Assembly: GCF_000708285.2 (NCBI RefSeq)
Contig: NZ_JAUG01000028.1
Coordinates: 1 to 47,979 of the forward strand
Direction of reading: 5' to 3'
Length of the DNA: 47,979 nt
Origin: Pedobacter borealis DSM 19626
GTDB lineage: Bacteria > Bacteroidota > Bacteroidia > Sphingobacteriales > Sphingobacteriaceae
Shown here: positions 9,106 to 17,394 of the stretch, one piece after another
Position numbering within the stretch: position 1 is the stretch's first letter
Layout: each line of letters starts with the position of its first letter
The notes under the pieces: generated by a model
What the model was told of the DNA's origin: nothing
What the model saw: only the letters and a program-made list of their open reading frames with translations
The model's database searches: none
Translations under genes and position numbers: made by a program

Positions 9106-10488
9106 ATGAAACACTACGACGCAATAATCATAGGTGCAGGGCAGGCAGGAACTCCTTTGGCCAAAAGGCTTGCCGAAGCAGGCAAAAAAACAGCGATTGT
9201 TGAAAAAAGATATGTTGGCGGCACATGTATTAATGATGGTTGTACACCAACAAAAGCAATGATCGCTTCCGCAAGGGCAATATATCAAGCCAGAAGAGCA
9301 ACTGAATTGGGCGTAGAAGTTGGAGCGATCAAAATTGATTTTAGAAAGATAAAGCAACGGAAAGACGATATCGTAAACCAGTTCAGGTCATCATCTGAAA
9401 AAGGCCTTAAAAATACCAAAGGACTTGAGCTTATATTTGGAACGGCCAGATTTAGTAGTGAAAAAGAACTGTCTATTGCACTCAACGATGGCGGTGAAGA
9501 AAAAGTAACCGCCGAATGGATTTTTATCAACACTGGTGCAAAAACTACCATACCGGATATTGAAGGATTAGATGAAATTAATTATCTTACATCGACAACA
9601 ATTTTAGATCTTAAAACTGTTCCAGAACACCTGGTGGTTATTGGCGGAAATTACATCGGGCTTGAGTTTGGGCAAATGTTTAATCGATTTGGTAGTAAAG
9701 TAACCGTTTTGGAAAAATCATCAGGCATATTAGCGAGAGAAGATCAGGATATCTCATCAGCACTCACTGAAATTTTAACCGACGAAAACATCGAACTGAT
9801 CACTGATGTTAAAATCAAGAAAATAGCGCAGGATAAAAAACAGATTAGCATTATGCTGGAGTCTGGGAAAATCAAAAAAGAAATAACTGCGAGCCATGTG
9901 TTGGTAGCCGCAGGCCGTACGCCTCAGACTGCAGATTTAGCCCTTGAAAACTGTGTCGTAAAATTGGATAACAAAGGGCATATCCTTGTTAATGAAAAAC
10001 TCGAAACCAATATTAAAGGGATTTATGCATTGGGTGATGTAAAAGGTGGTCCTTCATTTACACATATTGCTTATAACGATTATACCATTGTTTACAGGAA
10101 CCTAATGGAGGATACAAATTATGCTATTCACGATCGGCCGGTGCCATATTGCATGTTTACCGACCCTCAACTGGGGCGGATAGGTATTTCTGAAAAAGAA
10201 GCAAAAGAAAAGAAATTGAATTATAAAGTTGCCGTTCTACCGATGTCGAATGTTGCGCGTGGTATTGAAACAAACGAAACTTTAGGGCTGATGAAAGCAA
10301 TTGTAGATGCTGATAGTAAAAAGATACTGGGAGCTGCTATCCTATCCTCAGAAGGTGGAGAAATCATGTCTGTTCTTCAAATGGCGATGGAAGGCGGGAT
10401 TACTTACGATAGGATCAGATATTGTGTATTTGCACACCCTACTTATTCCGAATCGTTAAATAATCTATTTATGAAAATCGATAACTAA
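9106..10488 (+). CDS. MerA-like FAD-dependent disulfide oxidoreductase
   Basis: A class I pyridine-nucleotide disulfide oxidoreductase of 460 residues. The N-terminal FAD-binding GAGQAGTPLAK is followed by the redox-active pair Cys41/Cys46 in GGTCINDGC. An NAD(P)H-binding glycine motif (VVIGGNYIGLEFG) and a C-terminal dimerisation domain with the His444-x4-Glu449 base pair (HPTYSE) follow. It lacks the C-terminal Cys pair and the N-terminal metal-binding domain of true mercuric reductases, so a small-molecule disulfide is a likelier substrate. It sits 2 bp ahead of the EgtV-like ATPase and leads the ergothioneine operon. A role in reducing ergothioneine disulfide is an attractive but untested inference. 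Confidence 0.85.
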   Translation: MKHYDAIIIGAGQAGTPLAKRLAEAGKKTAIVEKRYVGGTCINDGCTPTKAMIASARAIYQARRATELGVEVGAIKIDFRKIKQRKDDIVNQFRSSSEKGLKNTKGLELIFGTARFSSEKELSIALNDGGEEKVTAEWIFINTGAKTTIPDIEGLDEINYLTSTTILDLKTVPEHLVVIGGNYIGLEFGQMFNRFGSKVTVLEKSSGILAREDQDISSALTEILTDENIELITDVKIKKIAQDKKQISIMLESGKIKKEITASHVLVAAGRTPQTADLALENCVVKLDNKGHILVNEKLETNIKGIYALGDVKGGPSFTHIAYNDYTIVYRNLMEDTNYAIHDRPVPYCMFTDPQLGRIGISEKEAKEKKLNYKVAVLPMSNVARGIETNETLGLMKAIVDADSKKILGAAILSSEGGEIMSVLQMAMEGGITYDRIRYCVFAHPTYSESLNNLFMKIDN

Positions 10489-10490
10489 GT

Positions 10491-11450
10491 ATGATCCAAT
10501 TAAAAGAGATAAGTAAGAAATTTGGAGATACCTTAGCGGTAAATAAAGCCTCTTTTAAGGTAGAAGAAAAGGAAACGCTGGTATTGTTGGGCACAAGTGG
10601 CTGTGGTAAAACCACCACGCTAAAAATGATCAACCGGTTAATTGAGCCAGATGCAGGCCAGGTTTTTATCAATGGCGAAAATATAACCAATCAAGATCCT
10701 GATGTTTTACGAACGGGAATTGGTTATGTGATGCAGAACATTGGGCTTTTTCCACACTATACCGTCGCTGAGAATATTGCTGTTGTGCCGAAGCTTTTAA
10801 AATGGGATAAGGAAAAAATTAAAGTCCGAACGCGGGAGCTGATCAAAAAACTCCACCTTTCTGAAAATAGTCTGTCGATGTTTCCACATGAGTTAAGTGG
10901 CGGGCAACAGCAGCGGGTAGGCCTTGCCCGTGCTTTGGTTACAGACCCTTCTGTATTGTTAATGGACGAACCTTTTGGCGCTTTAGACAACGTTACCCGA
11001 ACCAGTATCCAAAAAGAATTTAAGGGATTAGAAGAACTAAAAAGGAAAACCATTGTAATGGTTACGCATGATGTTCAGGAAGCTTTTGAATTGGCAGATC
11101 GCATCTGCTTAATGGATAAGGGGAAAATCATCCAGATTGGAACACCAAAAGAATTACTTTACCAACCGGTAAATGATTTTGCAAGGAAATTTTTAGCCGG
11201 ACAAAGGTTAGCCCTCGAATTTAAAGTAGTTAAAATACAAGATATTTGGCCTTATTTACCTAAAGGGGCACTACAAGATGGAAAAAGCCTGTCTGCTGAT
11301 TTGAATGTATGGGATGCGATGGAATTGTTGCGGAGTTCTGATCGGAGCGAACTTCTTGTTTCTGGTACCGATAAAGAAAGCAAAGCCATTAATTTCGAAC
11401 AGTTAATCAAAGGATTTAACCAATTTCAAAACGCGCAGGTACATGAATGA
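10491..11450 (+). CDS. egtV: ABC transporter ATPase, OpuCA/EgtV type
   Basis: ATP-hydrolysing subunit of an OpuC-class importer, 319 residues. Visible are Walker A (GTSGCGKTT, about residues 34-42), the signature LSGGQQQRVGLARAL, Walker B with catalytic Glu (LLMDEPFGALD) and the switch histidine (VMVTHDVQEA). A shortened C-terminal regulatory segment follows, with less than the two full CBS domains of classic OpuCA. It overlaps the permease gene by 8 bp. General annotation would call it a glycine betaine/carnitine ATPase. I prefer an ergothioneine importer (EgtV) because egtB and egtD are in the same coupled operon. Confidence 0.75.
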   Translation: MIQLKEISKKFGDTLAVNKASFKVEEKETLVLLGTSGCGKTTTLKMINRLIEPDAGQVFINGENITNQDPDVLRTGIGYVMQNIGLFPHYTVAENIAVVPKLLKWDKEKIKVRTRELIKKLHLSENSLSMFPHELSGGQQQRVGLARALVTDPSVLLMDEPFGALDNVTRTSIQKEFKGLEELKRKTIVMVTHDVQEAFELADRICLMDKGKIIQIGTPKELLYQPVNDFARKFLAGQRLALEFKVVKIQDIWPYLPKGALQDGKSLSADLNVWDAMELLRSSDRSELLVSGTDKESKAINFEQLIKGFNQFQNAQVHE

Positions 11451-13014
11451 GCATCAGCAAACTTTATGGCAGTTTATGCATGAGCAATCTGATAAATTGT
11501 TTGCTCAAACCCTTCAACATGTTGGTTTAACCTTTATTTCCCTACTTTTTGCCATCGCCATTGGCTTACCACTTGGTATATTGATTGCCAGAAAAAGAAA
11601 ACTTTCCGGAACAGTTTTAGGGATTGCCGGCGTATTGCAAACGGTTCCGAGTATTGCCTTATTGGGATTTATGATCCCCATTTTAGGGATTGGTGCAAAA
11701 CCTGCAATTGTGGCACTGCTCATTTATGCTTTGTTACCGATTATCCGCAATACCTATACGGGCATTATTGGCATCAATCAGCATGTTAAAGAAGCTGCCA
11801 GGGCAATGGGCATGAGCAAAAGTCAGATTTTGCTAAAGGTTGAGTTGCCATTGGCTATGCCCGTTATTTTGGCGGGTATCCGTACTGCAACAGTCATCAA
11901 TGTAGGCGTAGCCACATTGGCCTCTTTTATTGCTGCGGGTGGATTAGGGGAGTTTATTTTTGGGGGTATTTCACTCAACAATACCAACATGATCTTAGCT
12001 GGGGCTATTCCTGCAGCTTTGTTGGCCATTATTCTCGATGCTTTACTTTCCCTGGTACAGAAAATGGATTTTAAAAAGCTGAGAAAAGCATTGTACGTTT
12101 TGCCCGTTGCGATTTTAATTTTAGGTGGCTTTTATGCACTTCCATCGGCTTATGGTTCTAGCTTAACCGCCGGATTTACGCCTGAATTTATGGGCAGACA
12201 AGACGGGGATCTTGGATTGAAATCTATCTATGGCTTAAAAATACATACCATTGTAATCAGTGATGCGGTAATGTACAAGGCCGCTTTTTCAAAAGAATTG
12301 GATGTGATTAGCGGTTATTCTACCGATGGTCGTTTGAAAGCCTTTGATCTAAAGATTTTAAGAGACGATAAAAGTATTTTTCCGCCGTATTATGCTGCAC
12401 CCATTGTTCGGGATGAAGCATTGAAGCAATTTCCCCAGTTAGCAGAAACTTTGAATTTACTTGCTGGTAAAATTACTGATTCAGTAATGACCGATCTTAA
12501 TTACAGAACCGATTATTTGCACCAGACACCGGAACGTGTAGCAAAGGATTTCCTCATCAGTACTGGTTTGTATAAAGCGCCAAAAAACGGACATAACGGT
12601 GTCGTGAGGATAGGCTCAAAGATTTTTGGTGAGCAATATATTCTGGCTGAAATGTACAGCATGTTGATTAAAGGAAATACAGATTATGAAGTGTCTACCA
12701 AAACAGGACTTGGTGGAACAAAAATCTGTTTTGATGCACTGATGAATGATCAGATCGATTTTTATCCAGAATATACAGGGACAGGTTTATTGGTTTTGTT
12801 GCAACCGGATCCAAAAATTGCGAAGGAAATGGCGCACGATAAAGATAAAACTTATGATTATGTCTGCACCGAATTTGAGAAAAAGTTTAAGATCAAATGG
12901 CTTAAACCTATAGGTTTTAATAATTCTTATGCTTTAATGATGCTGCAAAAACAATCAAAAGATCTGAATGTTAATACCATCACAGATCTTAAAAACTATC
13001 TAGATAAAAATTAA
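11443..13014 (+). CDS. egtU: ABC permease fused to a circularly permuted binding domain, EgtU-like
   Basis: A 523-residue fusion. Residues 1 to about 210 are an OpuCB-type permease with about five or six helices and the coupling motif EAARAMGMSKSQILLKVELP. A further helix (about 216-235) leads into an external solute-binding domain to the C-terminus. In OpuCC/EgtU the domain starts with the IGSK..TEQ segment; here it starts with the second-lobe segment (GFTPEFMGR at 244). It runs through STDGRLKAFDL and FPPYYAAP, and only then comes VVRIGSKIFGEQ at 387-398, ending with ITDLKNYLDK. The two lobes are thus in swapped order with the cut at the hinge. Preceded by an 8-bp overlap with egtV; its stop overlaps the egtB start by one base. 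Confidence 0.75.
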   Translation: MNEHQQTLWQFMHEQSDKLFAQTLQHVGLTFISLLFAIAIGLPLGILIARKRKLSGTVLGIAGVLQTVPSIALLGFMIPILGIGAKPAIVALLIYALLPIIRNTYTGIIGINQHVKEAARAMGMSKSQILLKVELPLAMPVILAGIRTATVINVGVATLASFIAAGGLGEFIFGGISLNNTNMILAGAIPAALLAIILDALLSLVQKMDFKKLRKALYVLPVAILILGGFYALPSAYGSSLTAGFTPEFMGRQDGDLGLKSIYGLKIHTIVISDAVMYKAAFSKELDVISGYSTDGRLKAFDLKILRDDKSIFPPYYAAPIVRDEALKQFPQLAETLNLLAGKITDSVMTDLNYRTDYLHQTPERVAKDFLISTGLYKAPKNGHNGVVRIGSKIFGEQYILAEMYSMLIKGNTDYEVSTKTGLGGTKICFDALMNDQIDFYPEYTGTGLLVLLQPDPKIAKEMAHDKDKTYDYVCTEFEKKFKIKWLKPIGFNNSYALMMLQKQSKDLNVNTITDLKNYLDKN

Positions 13015-14165
13015 TGACACTGGTAGAAGAATACTTGCAGATCAGGAAATACTCTGAACAAATTTGCGAACCCTTGCAAACAGAAGATTATGTCGTACAA
13101 CCAATTGTGGATGTAAGTCCACCGAAGTGGCATTTGGGACATACCACCTGGTTCTATGAAACCTTTATATTAAAGCCGTTTTCTGTTAATTATCAGGTAT
13201 ATAACGATGAGTATAATTTCGTTTTTAATAGTTATTATGAAACGGTTGGTAACCGCGTAATCCGGACAGATCGTGGTAATTTAAGTCGACCCAGTGTAAA
13301 TGAGATTTACCAGTACAGGGCTTATGTAGATGAAGCCATGGTGAAATTCTTGGCCACGACGCTAAAAGATGAAGTAGAAGAACTGCTGATTTTGGGTTTT
13401 AACCACGAGCAGCAGCACCAGGAACTTTTACTTACCGATATTAAATACATTTTAGGAAACAACCCACTTTTTCCAACCTATTCGAAAAACCAAAAGGAAA
13501 TTTTAACCGTAAGTGAAAAGGAATCAGGCTTTATCCAAATTTCAGAAGGAATTTATGAGATCGGTTATGATGGAAAGGATTTCAGCTTTGATAATGAATT
13601 AAACAGGCATAAGATTTACCTGCACGATTTTTCAATCAGTAAAATATTGGTGAGTAATGCAGAATTTATCGAATTCATTAGTGCAGGCGGTTATGAAAAT
13701 TTTAATTTCTGGCATGCTGAAGGATGGGATTGGGTGAAAAACAATAACATTAGTGCACCCATGTACTGGCACTTAATAGACGGAAAATGGTTTAATTATA
13801 CTTTAGCTGGCCTTTTACCTATTGATTTAACCGCACCGGTAAGCCACATCAGCTATTATGAGGCTTATGCTTTTGCAAGCTGGAAAGGCATGCGTTTACC
13901 CACTGAATTTGAATGGGAAATAGCAGCCAAACACTTTAACTGGGGCGAACGATGGGAGTGGACCGAAAGTGCCTATTTGCCATATCCTGGTTTTAGTAAA
14001 GCACTGGGTGCCATTGGTGAGTACAATGGAAAGTTTATGGTTAACCAGAAAGTGCTTCGCGGTGCATCAATTGCCACGCCAGAAAATCATTCACGCATCA
14101 GTTATAGAAATTTCTTCCACCCACATTTAAGATGGCAATATACAGGGATCCGATTAGTAAAATAG
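13014..14165 (+). CDS. egtB: Ergothioneine sulfoxide synthase
   Basis: Non-haem iron enzyme that joins N-alpha-trimethylhistidine (hercynine) to cysteine or gamma-glutamylcysteine with oxygen, making the sulfoxide precursor of ergothioneine. It has 383 residues. The N-terminal DinB-like four-helix domain carries the iron ligands His43 (HLGHTTW), His131 and His135 (NHEQQHQEL). The C-terminal FGE/sulfatase-modifying domain (about 170-383) ends with FHPHLRWQYTGIRLVK. No egtA or egtC lies nearby, which favours the cysteine-using type, but substrate choice cannot be proved from sequence. Starts within the egtU stop codon (TAATG) and is followed 7 bp later by egtD. Confidence 0.92.
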   Translation: MTLVEEYLQIRKYSEQICEPLQTEDYVVQPIVDVSPPKWHLGHTTWFYETFILKPFSVNYQVYNDEYNFVFNSYYETVGNRVIRTDRGNLSRPSVNEIYQYRAYVDEAMVKFLATTLKDEVEELLILGFNHEQQHQELLLTDIKYILGNNPLFPTYSKNQKEILTVSEKESGFIQISEGIYEIGYDGKDFSFDNELNRHKIYLHDFSISKILVSNAEFIEFISAGGYENFNFWHAEGWDWVKNNNISAPMYWHLIDGKWFNYTLAGLLPIDLTAPVSHISYYEAYAFASWKGMRLPTEFEWEIAAKHFNWGERWEWTESAYLPYPGFSKALGAIGEYNGKFMVNQKVLRGASIATPENHSRISYRNFFHPHLRWQYTGIRLVK

Positions 14166-14172
14166 TATAGAT

Positions 14173-15147
14173 ATGACCACCACCACTATCGAAACAGCAA
14201 CAGACAACAAAACACAGTTCCTTCAAGAAACCTTGGCAGGCTTACACTCCGAGCCAAAATTTATGCGCTCTAAGTATTTTTACGATGCTACCGGAGACCG
14301 CATTTTTCAGCAGATTATGGAAATGGAGGAATATTATTTAACCAATGCAGAAATGGAAATCCTGCAATACCAGGCCAATCAGATTTCTCAGGCGATATCA
14401 GCCGATGGAAGCACTTTTGATTTAATCGAACTGGGTGCTGGCGATGCAACAAAATCCATTCACCTGCTAAAATCATTGTTGGATAGTCAGTTGGAATTTA
14501 GTTATTTTCCGATTGACATTTCCGCACATGTAATTTCAGACCTGGAAGAAAATTTGCCTAAAAAACTTCCTGGATTGGATATGAAGGGTTTAAATGGTGA
14601 TTATTTTAATATGCTTAAAAAGGCCACAGAATTATCCAGCCGCAGAAAGGTTGTGCTTTTTATGGGCGCAAATATCGGAAACATGAGTATAGCCGATGCC
14701 GGAAAATTCTGCTCTTCATTAAAAAAGTTACTTTCTCCTAAGGATTTATTGATCATTGGATTCGACCTGAAAAAAAATCCTCAGCAGATTCTTTCTGCTT
14801 ATAATGATAAAGGCGGAATTACCAGATCATTTAACCTCAATTTGCTTCATCGCATCAATAAAGAATTGGATGGCAATTTTGATCTGAACAATTTTGAGCA
14901 TTATGCAAGTTACGATCCAGAATCTGGAGCCTGTAAAAGTTACCTCATCAGTTTAAAAAAACAGATTGTTAATATTGGTCAAAATGCCATTCACTTTGCA
15001 GAAAATGAGCATATTTTTATGGAAATATCACAAAAGTATTCGCTTAATGATATCGATCAGCTTGCAGAAAAAACCGGATTTAAACCGCTTAAGCGTTTCT
15101 TCGATCAACATCAGTATTTTGTAGATGCCATCTGGAAAGTAGACTAA
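14173..15147 (+). CDS. egtD: L-histidine N-alpha-methyltransferase
   Basis: SAM-dependent enzyme that trimethylates histidine to hercynine, the substrate of EgtB. It has 324 residues, the family's normal size. The N-terminus has the family segment KYFYDATGDRIFQQI, and the SAM-binding glycine loop is LIELGAGD at about 84-91. MGANIGNM and the following acidic stretch are also typical. Its stop codon overlaps that of the convergent EgtE-like gene by four bases, so the two 3' ends are fully interlocked. Confidence 0.92.
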   Translation: MTTTTIETATDNKTQFLQETLAGLHSEPKFMRSKYFYDATGDRIFQQIMEMEEYYLTNAEMEILQYQANQISQAISADGSTFDLIELGAGDATKSIHLLKSLLDSQLEFSYFPIDISAHVISDLEENLPKKLPGLDMKGLNGDYFNMLKKATELSSRRKVVLFMGANIGNMSIADAGKFCSSLKKLLSPKDLLIIGFDLKKNPQQILSAYNDKGGITRSFNLNLLHRINKELDGNFDLNNFEHYASYDPESGACKSYLISLKKQIVNIGQNAIHFAENEHIFMEISQKYSLNDIDQLAEKTGFKPLKRFFDQHQYFVDAIWKVD

Positions 15148-16217
15148 CTGCGGTTATCCAAAACCTGGAGCAGTTGATTTAAATCCTCTTCTGTATTATA
15201 AAAGTGAAATGAAATCCTTGTGCCTTTGCCACGTGGTGAGCAAAGTATTTTGGCTGCAGCAATTTTGTCAACTGTTTTTTGATCCAATGGCATGCTCATA
15301 ATAGTAGATTGGTATTTTCGCTCCAATGTCCAATCTGGAATTAAGCCCCTTAAATTTAATGCTAACCTGGCTTTGTTGGAAATTTCCTGTACAGTTTTTT
15401 CAATCCAATCGAAACCGATTGAGCCAAGTTCATTTAAGCTTTCGTTTAATGTGCCAAAATTTAAGGTGTCTAAGTGCCCAGGTTCGAAACACATAGATAA
15501 ATGATCTTTGCCTTTTAAAAAAGGTGCTGTAGGCAATTCGGCCAGTTTGTTTTTGCTATAAATCGCATCTTTCATCTGATCGGAAAGAAAGGCATAACCG
15601 TTTCCATACCCCGCTAAAAGCCATTTATAGCCACTTCCGATTAAAGCATCCAAGCCTGATTTTTCAAAGTTAAAATTTGTTGTGCCTAAAAACTGAGTGC
15701 CATCACCTATCAACAAAAGATCAGGATATGTAGCTTTTAATTTCTGGATAAATCCATCATCCATTCTTAATCCACTAATGTATTGTACCATACTAAATGC
15801 CAGCACGGTAGGTTTAAATTTTTCAATGGCAATAATGATGTTTTCTTCTAGCTTTTCATCAATAGCTATGCTATTGTACTCAAAACCCATACTGATTACA
15901 GGATAACTCACAGATGGATATTCCTCCTCCAATAATAGAAAACGATGGTTTTTGTCCAATCCACTCAGTAAAATATTAAAACCTACTGAAAAATTCTGAA
16001 CCAGATAGGTGTTCTCGGATTTTGAACTGAAAAGTTTAGCTATGTTATTTCTGAGGTCGGTAATGATGGGCAGATTTTCCATTCTGAAAATACTTCCTCC
16101 GGAAATAAAGTCTTGATCGTGTTTAGTTCTCCATTCTGCCAGATTGGTAGATAAAATGCCAGAATTAGCGGTGTTGAGATAGGTATATGCTGTGAGGATC
16201 GGAAAAGATAGGTTCAT
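15144..16217 (-). CDS. Class V aminotransferase-like PLP enzyme, candidate EgtE
   Basis: A fold-type I PLP protein of the class V family (cysteine desulfurase, isopenicillin N epimerase-like, EgtE), 357 residues from the ATG at 16217. An upstream in-frame TTG at 16223 would add two residues. The PLP lysine is Lys198 in GSGYKWLLAG, preceded by the LLIGDGTQ stretch with the pyridine-binding Asp. EgtE, which breaks the C-S bond of the sulfoxide to release ergothioneine, belongs to this family. The gene converges on egtD with a 4-bp overlap, so it is placed with the pathway but has its own promoter, divergent from the DinB gene. Function as EgtE is inference. Confidence 0.7.
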   Translation of the reverse strand: MNLSFPILTAYTYLNTANSGILSTNLAEWRTKHDQDFISGGSIFRMENLPIITDLRNNIAKLFSSKSENTYLVQNFSVGFNILLSGLDKNHRFLLLEEEYPSVSYPVISMGFEYNSIAIDEKLEENIIIAIEKFKPTVLAFSMVQYISGLRMDDGFIQKLKATYPDLLLIGDGTQFLGTTNFNFEKSGLDALIGSGYKWLLAGYGNGYAFLSDQMKDAIYSKNKLAELPTAPFLKGKDHLSMCFEPGHLDTLNFGTLNESLNELGSIGFDWIEKTVQEISNKARLALNLRGLIPDWTLERKYQSTIMSMPLDQKTVDKIAAAKILCSPRGKGTRISFHFYNTEEDLNQLLQVLDNRS

Positions 16218-16331
16218 GCCCAAATTTAAAAGAATTGTGCGTTAAAAAAATAGATGCTGCCACCGAAATTGATTTTTATACAAACCTATGAGAATCACAT
16301 TTGTTAGATTTATACAATCTGCTAATGTTAT

Positions 16332-16808
16332 ATGGAAAATCAAACATCAATACTGGTTACGGAACTTAAAAAATTATTAAATGGGGGTGGAGCGCATGTA
16401 GGGTTTAAAGATGCTGTTGCCAATTTGCCTTTTAATCTATTGGGCGAAAAGCCTTACAACTTACCTTACAGCATTTGGCAATTGGTAGAACATATCAAAA
16501 TTGCCCAGTGGGATATGCTCGAATTTAGCAAGGATGGATCGCATCGATCGCCTAAATGGCCAGAGGAATATTGGCCTAAAGAACTGGTGCCTAAAGATGA
16601 ACATGCCTGGAACAATACACTAAAACAGATTGATGCTGATCTGAAAGAATTTATTGCTTTGTTAGATGCTTCAGATTTATATGTGCCAATTCCGCATGGC
16701 GATGGACAAAGTATATTACGCGAAGCCTTGCAGATTGCCGATCATAATGCCTACCACATTGCCGAAATTGTAGTCATCAGACGTTTATTGGGTGCCTGGA
16801 AAAGCTAA
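16332..16808 (+). CDS. DinB-like four-helix protein
   Basis: A 158-residue DinB_2-type protein with the metal-site histidines in LVEHIKIAQWD (about residue 53) and in HNAYHIAEIVVIRR near the C-terminus. This superfamily includes metal-dependent thiol S-transferases (bacillithiol and mycothiol types) and the N-terminal domain of EgtB. It is divergent from the EgtE-like gene across about 115 bp. A thiol-transfer role beside the ergothioneine genes is possible, but many paralogues in Bacteroidota have no known function. Confidence 0.8.
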   Translation: MENQTSILVTELKKLLNGGGAHVGFKDAVANLPFNLLGEKPYNLPYSIWQLVEHIKIAQWDMLEFSKDGSHRSPKWPEEYWPKELVPKDEHAWNNTLKQIDADLKEFIALLDASDLYVPIPHGDGQSILREALQIADHNAYHIAEIVVIRRLLGAWKS

Positions 16809-16923
16809 AGGAAGTTGTCTTGTTTGGGGCTGTACTTTGCCACTTATACGGCCTGTTATTGTTGGTTTATTCCACTAAATTTAAATATTCGTTCTCATGA
16901 TAGTTGATTAAAATAAAGAAATT

Positions 16924-17307
16924 ATGTTAAAAAACTCAAAAGCATTCAGTTCATTTTCTGTAGACGATATACAGAAAGCAAAAGATTTTTATCAAGGCGT
17001 ATTGGGGATCGAAGTGAAAGATAACCCGATGGGCGTAATTGAACTGGTTATTTCCGGATCAGCAAATGTATTGCTTTATCCAAAGCCAAATCATGTTCCA
17101 GCAACTTTTACGGTACTTAATTTTCCTGTCGAAAATATAGATCAAGCGGCCGACGAACTTATTGCTAAGGGAATAAAGTTCGAGATTTACAATGAAGAAT
17201 ACTTCAAAACGGATAGTAAAGGCATCTCACGGGGAAACGGAGGACCAAACATCGCCTGGTTTAGAGATCCTGCCGGCAATATTTTGTCTATTTTGGAAAC
17301 GGCCTAA
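16924..17307 (+). CDS. VOC (glyoxalase/bleomycin resistance) family protein
   Basis: A 127-residue vicinal-oxygen-chelate protein with the paired beta-alpha-beta-beta-beta modules. The first begins [18 protein letters not shown]; the last has [17 protein letters not shown]. Substrate unknown. It follows the DinB gene by 115 bp, so co-transcription is not certain. Confidence 0.85.
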   Translation: MLKNSKAFSSFSVDDIQKAKDFYQGVLGIEVKDNPMGVIELVISGSANVLLYPKPNHVPATFTVLNFPVENIDQAADELIAKGIKFEIYNEEYFKTDSKGISRGNGGPNIAWFRDPAGNILSILETA

Positions 17308-17352
17308 GCCTAGCTAGACTTTCGAAATTGGCAAAGCGCAAAGGCCATAGCG

Positions 17353-17394
17353 CAAACTTCGGAAGTCTTTTCTCGGCCAAACTTCGGAAGTTTA
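17353..17394. repeat. Two short identical hairpins at the ackA 3' end
   Basis: The 13-base sequence AAACTTCGGAAGT occurs twice. The second copy extends to the perfect palindrome AAACTTC-G-GAAGTTT and overlaps the ackA stop codon. They lie between convergent VOC and ackA genes. They are weak as terminators because no T-run follows on either strand. Confidence 0.5.

Noticed and set aside
9106..10488. Mercuric reductase
   Set aside because: The redox pair is present but the C-terminal cysteine pair and N-terminal metal domain are not, and there is no merR, merT or merP.
10491..13014. Plain glycine betaine/carnitine/choline osmoprotectant transporter
   Set aside because: The families would allow it, but tight coupling with egtB and egtD makes ergothioneine a better guess. 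I keep it only as the alternative.
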